In this document: piece after piece, positions 46,362-51,583 of the stretch
How the letters are laid out: each line of letters starts with the position of its first letter
How positions within the stretch are numbered: position 1 is the stretch's first letter
Assembly (NCBI GenBank): GCA_910587285.1
Contig: CAJULM010000011.1
Span: forward strand, 22,826 to 74,408
Direction of reading: 5' to 3'
DNA: 51,583 bases
From: an uncultured Oscillospiraceae bacterium
GTDB lineage: Bacteria; Bacillota; Clostridia; Oscillospirales; Oscillospiraceae
Notes under the pieces: generated by a model
Database searches by the model: none
What the model saw: only the letters and a program-made list of their open reading frames with translations
What the model was told of the DNA's origin: nothing
Translations under genes and position numbers: made by a program

Positions 46362-47207
46362 ATGACTGCCAATGAGAAAAAAGAGCTGCGCCTGGCGGCC
46401 TGCAAGGTGCGCATGGGGATCATTGAGGGTACCTATGCCGCCAAGTCCGGCCACCCCGGCGGAAGCCTGTCCTCCGCCGAGCTGTTCACCAGCCTCTATT
46501 TTAAGGAGCTGAACGTGGATCCCAAGGACCCCAAGAAGTGGGACCGGGACCGGTTCGTGCTCAGCAAGGGCCACTGTGCGCCGGGACTGTACGCCGCCAT
46601 GGCGCTGCGGGGCTTTTTCCCCTGGGAGGACCTAAAGGAGCTGCGCCACCTGGGATCCCACCTCCAGGGTCACCCCAATATGAACTCCACCCCCGGGGTG
46701 GATATGTCCACCGGATCCTTGGGCCAAGGAGTGTCCGCCGCCTGCGGCATGGCGCTGGCGGCCAAGTATCAGAACAACCCCTGCCGGGTGTACACCCTGC
46801 TGGGGGACGGCGAGATTGAGGAGGGCCAGGTGTGGGAGGCCCTGATGTTCGCCGCCCACTACAAGCTGGACAACCTGTGCGTCATCATCGACAACAACGG
46901 CCTCCAGATCGACGGGCCGGTGGAGCAGGTGATGAGCTCCTATCCCATTTTGGACAAGCTGCGTGCCTTCGGCCTGGAGGCGGCGGAGGTGGACGGCCAC
47001 GACTTCGACGCCCTGGAGGCCGCCTTTGCCCAGGCTAAAACCGTGAAGGGCAAGCCCTTTGCCATCGTGATGAGGACCACCAAGGGCAAGGGAGTCAGCT
47101 ATATGGAAAACCAGGTGGGCTGGCACGGCAAGGCTCCCAACGGGGAGCAGTACGAGCAGGCTATGGCGGAGCTGCGCGCCAAGCTGGCGGAATTGGAGGC
47201 GGAATAA
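46362..47207 (+). CDS. Transketolase, N-terminal subunit
   Basis: 281 aa. The TPP pyrophosphate-binding half: SGHPGGSLSSAELFTSLYF, RFVLSKGHCAPGLYAAM, GSLGQGVSAACGMALAAKY, GDGEIEEGQVWEA with the GDG..NN thiamine motif completed by IIDNNGLQID. With the next gene product it forms the split transketolase of the pentose phosphate pathway found in many anaerobes. The partner starts 1 bp after the stop. Confidence 0.95.
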   Translation: MTANEKKELRLAACKVRMGIIEGTYAAKSGHPGGSLSSAELFTSLYFKELNVDPKDPKKWDRDRFVLSKGHCAPGLYAAMALRGFFPWEDLKELRHLGSHLQGHPNMNSTPGVDMSTGSLGQGVSAACGMALAAKYQNNPCRVYTLLGDGEIEEGQVWEALMFAAHYKLDNLCVIIDNNGLQIDGPVEQVMSSYPILDKLRAFGLEAAEVDGHDFDALEAAFAQAKTVKGKPFAIVMRTTKGKGVSYMENQVGWHGKAPNGEQYEQAMAELRAKLAELEAE

Positions 47208-47208
47208 C

Positions 47209-48153
47209 ATGGCAGAGGTGAAAAAAATCGCCACCCGCGCCGGCTATGGCGCGGCGCTGAAGGAGCTGGGCGCGCTCCACGACGACATCGTGGTCTTCGA
47301 CGCGGACCTGGCCGGCTCCACCCAGACTGCCGTGTTCGGCAGGGAGTTCCCCAACCGGCACTTTAACTGCGGCATCGCCGAGGGCAATATGATGGCCGTG
47401 GCCGCCGGGGCCGCCGCCATGGGGATGGTGGCCTTTGCCTCCTCCTTCGCCATGTTCGCCGCGGGCCGGGCCTATGAGCAGGTGCGCAACTCCATCGGCT
47501 ACACCAGGCTGAACGTGAAAATCGGCGCCTCCCACGGCGGCATCTCCGTGGGGGAGGACGGCGCCTCCCACCAGTGCCTGGAGGACTTCGCCCTGATGCG
47601 CTCCATTCCGGGCATGGTGGTGATGTCCCCCGCAGACGAAGTGGAGGCCAGGGCCATGGTAAAGGCCGCCTATGAGCACCAGGGGCCGGTGTATATGCGC
47701 TTTGGCCGCTCGCCGGTGCCCGTGTTCCACGACCCGGCCCGGTTTACCTTTGAAATCGGCAAGGGCGAGGTGATGCGGGAGGGCACGGACGTGGCCGTCA
47801 TCGCCAACGGTCTGCTGGTGGCCGAGGCGGTGGAGGCGGGCGAGCTGCTGGCCCAGCGGGGAATTTCCGCCCGGATCATCAATATGGCGACCATCAAGCC
47901 TTTGGACAGGGAACTGGTGCTGAAGACGGCCCGGGAGTGCGGGAAGATTGTCACGTGCGAGGAGCACTCCATTGTGGGCGGTCTGGGGGAGGCGGTGTGC
48001 GCCCTGCTCAGCGAAGCGCTGCCCACGCCGGTGCGGCGCATCGGTGTGAACGACGAGTTCGGCCGCTCCGGCCCCGCGGAGGAACTGCTGCGGGAGTTTG
48101 GGCTGTGCGCGGGCCACATTGCGGACACGGTCCAGGCATTTGTAGAGAACTGA
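47209..48153 (+). CDS. Transketolase, C-terminal subunit
   Basis: 314 aa. Pyrimidine-binding and C-terminal domains: IVVFDADLAGSTQTAVFGRE, CGIAEGNMMAVAAGAAAMG (Glu of the TPP site), SHGGISVGEDGASHQCLEDF, YMRFGRSPVPVF, and ITCEEHSIVGGLGEAV-like end (IVTCEEHSIVGG). ATG at 47209. Closed by the terminator at 48161. Confidence 0.95.
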   Translation: MAEVKKIATRAGYGAALKELGALHDDIVVFDADLAGSTQTAVFGREFPNRHFNCGIAEGNMMAVAAGAAAMGMVAFASSFAMFAAGRAYEQVRNSIGYTRLNVKIGASHGGISVGEDGASHQCLEDFALMRSIPGMVVMSPADEVEARAMVKAAYEHQGPVYMRFGRSPVPVFHDPARFTFEIGKGEVMREGTDVAVIANGLLVAEAVEAGELLAQRGISARIINMATIKPLDRELVLKTARECGKIVTCEEHSIVGGLGEAVCALLSEALPTPVRRIGVNDEFGRSGPAEELLREFGLCAGHIADTVQAFVEN

Positions 48154-48160
48154 CACAGTG

Positions 48161-48194
48161 CGAGCCCCGGATTGCGGTCCGGGGCTCGTTTTTT
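48161..48194 (+). terminator. Terminator after the transketolase operon
   Basis: An 11-bp perfect stem CGAGCCCCGGA, six-base loop, then six T. Confidence 0.93.
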
Positions 48195-48465
48195 GAAAAT
48201 TTGTAGGAACGCACAGGAGAAAAGCACGAGGAGAAATTTATGTAAACTATGCTATGAAGGAAAAGCGTCGTTTTGACTTACACAAGGGTGTGGAAACTTT
48301 TGTGGAAGCTGTGGAAGCCTTGGAAATGCAGGGGAATCCAAAAAAAGGAATGCAGGACGCAGGAAATCCGCCGCCTGTGTGCCCGGATTTTGCAAGACTG
48401 CGTGCGTCAAAAATAATTATTGTCTGGTGGCGGGGGAGAATCTGAACAGGGCGGAGAGGTCGCAC
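48195..48465. other. Gap between transketolase and tRNA-Leu, no confident gene
   Basis: A 63-codon frame from an ATG at 48254 is open to 48445, but the only GAGGAG lies about 20 bases upstream, the peptide resembles nothing I know and the codon pattern is mixed. I see no hairpin or repeat here. Confidence 0.5.
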
Positions 48466-48494
48466 TTGACAAACGGGCTTTCAGGCACTATAAT
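48466..48494 (+). promoter_or_regulatory. Consensus promoter of tRNA-Leu
   Basis: Perfect TTGACA (48466-48471), 17 bp, perfect TATAAT (48489-48494), 20 bp before the tRNA. Confidence 0.92.
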
Positions 48495-48514
48495 ATACTG
48501 CGTTGGTCCAATAT

Positions 48515-48600
48515 GCGGATGTGCTGGAACTGGTAGACTGGCCAGCTTGAGGTGCTGGTGGCCCACGGCCGTACGGGTTCGAGTCCCGTCATCCGCACCA
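48515..48600 (+). tRNA. tRNA-Leu (anticodon GAG)
   Basis: 86 nt with CCA coded. Acceptor arm GCGGATG (48515-48521) pairs with CATCCGC (48590-48596); anticodon stem CCAGC/GCTGG around TTGAGGT, anticodon GAG at 48549-48551; a long variable arm, as expected for a class II tRNA; T arm ACGGGTTCGAGTCCCGT. It reads CUC/CUU codons. It lies at the edge of lower-GC mobile-element DNA. Confidence 0.97.
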
Positions 48601-48607
48601 AACCCAT

Positions 48608-48660
48608 ATAATCCGAACCTTTTTCCGATAGGAGATGGGTTCGGATTATTGGTTTTCTTT
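48608..48660 (+). terminator. Hairpin and T-rich tail after tRNA-Leu
   Basis: A perfect 12-bp stem ATAATCCGAACC (48608-48619 with 48638-48649), long loop, then TGGTTTTCTTTG. AACCCAT/ATGGGTT gives an alternative outer pairing. Likely the tRNA terminator. 48661-48750 shows nothing further. Confidence 0.65.
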
Positions 48661-48750
48661 GACCGATATGAAAGCACCCACTTCCGAAACGGGGTGGAGC
48701 GGAAGCCCACTTCAAAGCCGAGAGGCCCACGGAAGAAACCGTCTCCATAA

Positions 48751-48789
48751 ATGAAAAGGGGCGGCGGTATCTTTGCGATACTGCCGCCC
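48751..48789 (-). terminator. Terminator of the DUF6615-like gene
   Basis: A 13-bp stem (GGGCGGCAGTATC with one mismatch to its partner), GCAAA-type loop, then CTTTTC on the minus strand, ten bases after the stop. Confidence 0.85.
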
Positions 48790-48799
48790 ACAAAATATA

Positions 48800-49621
48800 T
48801 TACCTTTTTCGTAAATCGACAACAGCAACACCCGCAATGCCATTAAGTTGATGTTCGAATTCTGATTCATACCAATCAGGAAAGCTTTTAAAGTTCCTTT
48901 TTTGGTCAATGAGTGTATTTAAATAATTGGGAATAGAATTCCCGAAATGTTTCATTCCATTGGAAGATACCGGGGTATCATTCTCTATGTTATTTATATA
49001 GCAGCGGTTTAGTAAATCCATAATTTTTTTTGAAGAATGCTTAGAGTGAAATAAAAAATCACACACGGAGAGGCCAAGGGAGTTGTTCAGAAGATCAACT
49101 TCCGTTATTTTCTTTCGTGGAGAATCAAATACCCTCTGTTTCACGCTTTGCGCCATTGACATATAAGCGCCGTTTATACAATCTCTGCACCAAGCAACAA
49201 TATCTTTATCAAAGAAATGAAAGTTATTGATTTGCTGTGCTAATTCCGGCGCTGCAACGGAGTAGTATATATAAATTGGCATGGCGTTACGATGCTTAGC
49301 GGAATCAATTAGTAAGTCAATTTGCAGGCCGTTTCTATTCCCATAGGCAATCAGAGGATAGTTGTCTTGAGTCCTTTTCAATTTTTTGGCCTGCACCAAA
49401 AATCGATACGCGCAGAGTCCCTGGCAGTCATCTGCTAAAACCCACCACTCCCAATCAGCGCCATTTGCCGCCTCTTCATTTCTTGTAAACGCCTTGTAGT
49501 AAAACCTATCTGTTCTTTCAGAAATAGTATACAATATCCAGTCAGTAAGCGACTCCTCCTTTACATTTGGCTGTTTTTGTAACCACCGATAACACGCTTC
49601 AGACGTATGATGGAAAACCAT
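48800..49621 (-). CDS. DUF6615-like protein, possible PD-(D/E)xK-type nuclease, mobile-element cargo
   Basis: 273 aa, low GC. The N-terminal half has KEESLTDWILYTISERTDRF, FTRNEEAANGADWEWWVLAD and YRFLVQAKKLKRTQDNYPLI. The series Glu, Gly-Ala-Asp and Gln-x-Lys on a predicted strand is the pattern of restriction-endonuclease folds of the Mrr/QxK kind. The middle has MPIYIYYSVAAPEL. The family name is recalled from this GADWEWW..QAKK signature, not checked. The C-terminal half (about 160-273) is not recognised. Its place next to a serine recombinase suggests accessory, perhaps defensive, cargo. ATG at 49621 with a weak ribosome site. Confidence 0.55.
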   Translation of the reverse strand: MVFHHTSEACYRWLQKQPNVKEESLTDWILYTISERTDRFYYKAFTRNEEAANGADWEWWVLADDCQGLCAYRFLVQAKKLKRTQDNYPLIAYGNRNGLQIDLLIDSAKHRNAMPIYIYYSVAAPELAQQINNFHFFDKDIVAWCRDCINGAYMSMAQSVKQRVFDSPRKKITEVDLLNNSLGLSVCDFLFHSKHSSKKIMDLLNRCYINNIENDTPVSSNGMKHFGNSIPNYLNTLIDQKRNFKSFPDWYESEFEHQLNGIAGVAVVDLRKR

Positions 49622-49694
49622 AATTTATCACCCTATAAAATTATACCACATAAATAAAGGTCTTTGACAATGGTATAATACAAAGCAAAAATTT

Positions 49695-51175
49695 TTAGAT
49701 TTTCCAGTGTATAACAAGCTCGGTGCTGGTGGCTTCAATTCGGGAAATCAGCGTATCCACTACACGCCGCTTGTCGTCAAAACTAACCTCGTCCCAGTTT
49801 TTGAGATAGCCAGATATGCTATCAAGCTGAGAGGTTGAAACAGAATTAGCGGTGAGGTCGGCCACCAGCTTTAATTGCTTTTGTCGTTCTGCGTCCAATT
49901 CTTCAATGCGACTATTGGCGTATTGCAACAAGAGAGGGTTTGCCCCGGCCAGCGTGTCAATCAGCTTTTCAATCTCGCTTTCAATTTTGGCAAGTTTGGC
50001 GCGGGCGGCGGTGAGCTTTGGATTATAGCCCTCCGCCTTGCCGCCCCTCAACGTCTGAAATTCCCGCATCTTCTTAACCATTTCATTATAGACCGATTTT
50101 TCCAGCTCGTGCCGTGTCAACGTTCCGGGCCCCGGACAGCTTTTGTTTTCTACGCGCTGTCTGCATCTCATGCACGTCACCCCATTTGCGGCGTTCAGAC
50201 CTACTAACGCATATCCACAGCACCCGCACTTGATTTTCCCGGCCAGCCATGTATTATGGCATTTCCGGCCATTCTGAAACGTGGTATTTTGGGATAGCTT
50301 GTGCTGGACGTTCAGCCAGAGCGCCGAGGGGATACGGCCCTTGTGGGGAGCGATAACAAGAATATTTTCCTCACCCTCCCGGCCTTGGTATAAGTAACAG
50401 CTAAATCGCCCGTGAACAATTCCGGGGGGCTTTCGATTTTCGCGCCCTGGGCCTTGAAGTGTTCGTAAATATCCATATCGGCCTGGACGTAAACCGGGTT
50501 CCGCAGGAGCTGCGCCAAAAATCCCCGTTTCAGCGTTTTCCCGTACACTTGAATTTCATTCTCGGTGAAATACCGGGTAATATCGCCGTAGGAGGTTTCG
50601 GGCTCCGCATACATTTCATACATCAATTCGGCGTATTCCATCTCGGCGGTTTCAATCAGCCGTTTTGTTTTGATACCGTCCATCACAATGGGCTCCGTAT
50701 CAAAACCGTATGGAGCGCGGCCCCGCATATAGTAGCCCTTGGCACACCGGGAATAAAAGGCGTCCGTCACGCGCATCTGGATGCTTTCCCGTTCCAGTTG
50801 GGCGAACACGATGCAGATATTGAGCATCGCCCGGCCCATCGGGGTTGACGTATCAAATTTTTCGGTGCAGGAAACAAACTCCACATTGTACTGCTTAAAC
50901 AGCTCCATCAGCTTTGCGAAATCCACGATGGAGCGGCTGATCCTGTCCAGACGGTAGACAATCACCCGCCGGATAAGCCCGGTTTGAATGTCTTTCAAAA
51001 GCCGCTGGAAATCGGGCCGTTCAATGTTTTTGCCGGAGTACCCTTTGTCCTTGTATTCTTTCGCCTCACCGCCTTTTAGCTCGTAGCGGCAAAATTCAAA
51101 TTGACTTTCAATGCTGATGCTGTCCTTTTTGTCAATCGACTGCCGCCCATAAATCGCATTTATTCTATTATCCAT
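49695..51175 (-). pseudogene. Large serine recombinase, one-base frameshift
   Basis: The ATG at 51175 (AAGGGAGC upstream) opens a resolvase domain: AIYGRQSIDKKDSISIESQF (catalytic Ser13), VIVYRLDRISRSIVDFAKLM, TPMGRAMLNICIVFAQLERE, then the recombinase domain to GDLAV near 50398. There the frame breaks; shifting by one gives YLYQGREGEENILVIAPHKG, a zinc ribbon (IKCGCCGYAL, then CMRC), a coiled coil and the end VIHWKI at 49695. A base next to the GCTGTTAC (50394-50401) seems lost. If repaired, about 493 aa, the family size. Such enzymes integrate and excise phage-like or ICE elements. Confidence 0.88.
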
Positions 51176-51259
51176 AATTAGCTCCCTTCCGTTAAACGGG
51201 AGCCAACCTACAATTATATTATACCTCGGGCGGCCCCATATCACAAGGATGTCGATGGG

Positions 51260-51436
51260 TTACGCGCGCTGTCCGGCGTACTTGCTGAACACGTCAAACA
51301 GCTTTTGCTCTACCTCACGTTTCCGCTGTTCCCGTTCCTTTGGGGGGAGAATGGGGGTAAGGTTTTTGATGGTGATTGTCCGCTCTCCCATAACAACGGT
51401 TTTGACTTCGCTTTGATACTTTGGCTGTGTTTGCAT
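51260..51436 (-). CDS. Small recombinase-associated protein
   Basis: 58 aa, beginning MQTQPKYQSEVKTVVMGERT and ending VFSKYAGQRA, with a Lys/Arg/Glu-rich helix in between. GGGAGGGAG lies just before the ATG at 51436. It is 84 bp upstream of the recombinase gene on the same strand. Short proteins of this pattern (often with ITIKNLTP and PPKERE) accompany serine recombinases in clostridial elements. 51437-51583 holds no gene I can support. Confidence 0.7.
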   Translation of the reverse strand: MQTQPKYQSEVKTVVMGERTITIKNLTPILPPKEREQRKREVEQKLFDVFSKYAGQRA

Positions 51437-51583
51437 GAACTCCCTCCCATTTCATAAAATTTTGACAGAAGAAAAGGACAGCACTTTTTACAGTGTCGCC
51501 CTTTGGCCTGCCTCAGCTTTGGGACAAAATGAACTGCTCCCCGTCAAGTAGACAATGAAATAAGATGCAAAATTTTTTCAGGC

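Noticed and set aside
48254..48445. Possible 63-codon gene upstream of tRNA-Leu
   Set aside because: No well-placed ribosome site, no recognisable features; listed only as an open gap.

Overview
The window looks like a chromosomal contig from a high-GC gut clostridium, most likely Oscillospiraceae (Flavonifractor/Lawsonibacter/Oscillibacter-like). This rests on Firmicute gene order (jag-yidC-yidD-rnpA-rpmH; rplU-prp-rpmA-obg; divIVA-sepF-yggS; ricT-holB-darA beside a YaaO-like decarboxylase), an L27 with a Prp-cleavable N-terminus, MurT/GatD, an Ile T-box, Ptb, and strong GC bias at third codon positions. No identity below species-group level can be proved from the sequence alone.

Layout. 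1-308: minus-strand repeat gene, cut by the window edge, coding for a Lys/Ala/Thr-rich histone-H1-like protein, apparently needing a -1 shift on an A7 tract. 568-3573: jag, yidC, yidD, rnpA, rpmH (minus), back to back with 4043-7518: rplU, prp, rpmA, two small accessory genes, obgE (plus). 7553-10797: a broken secreted-protein gene, then a minus operon of CLC transporter, GNAT and membrane protein. 10950-12660: lipoprotein and GAPDH. 12745-18842 (minus): membrane protein, divIVA, sepF, yggS, HlyD-like adaptor, hfq, miaA. 18979-27903 (plus): PilZ protein, shikimate kinase, DEAD-box helicase, phosphoesterase, mnmG, two disrupted acetyltransferases around a GyrI-like gene, murT; then gatD. 29143-32581: an HTH regulator and a small membrane protein sharing a C-terminal domain, PrmA fused to a GNAT, and Ptb. 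32666-36185: Ile T-box, small monooxygenase-like gene, ileS. 36344-45049 (minus): RibD-C protein, AraC-type regulator, ECF sigma factor with a membrane-anchored serpin, ricT-holB-darA, a NUDIX-PLP decarboxylase fusion and a kinase-like protein. 45290-48153 (plus): aldose epimerase and split transketolase. 48515-48600: tRNA-Leu(GAG). 48600 to the end: lower-GC mobile-element material with a nuclease-like DUF6615 candidate, a frameshifted serine recombinase and a small recombinase-linked protein.

Three things run across the window. First, two dispersed intergenic repeat families: family A (about 3.8, 5.1, 15.7, 30.0 and 32.9 kb), which supplies the stop codon of two genes and sits inside the T-box leader, and family B (17.1 and 28.7 kb), which holds a perfect hairpin with a compensatory base-pair change. 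Second, several one-base lesions (A7 tract near 255, TAA at 7768, TGA at 25118, lost T near 26395, apparent extra G near 31051, lost base near 50398), which may be natural decay, recoding or assembly error. Third, unusual pairings and fusions: sigma factor/serpin, PrmA-GNAT, NUDIX-decarboxylase, a GatD without its nucleophilic Cys, and the HTH/membrane pair. The best candidates for a little-described system are the sigma factor/serpin pair and the HTH/membrane-protein pair.
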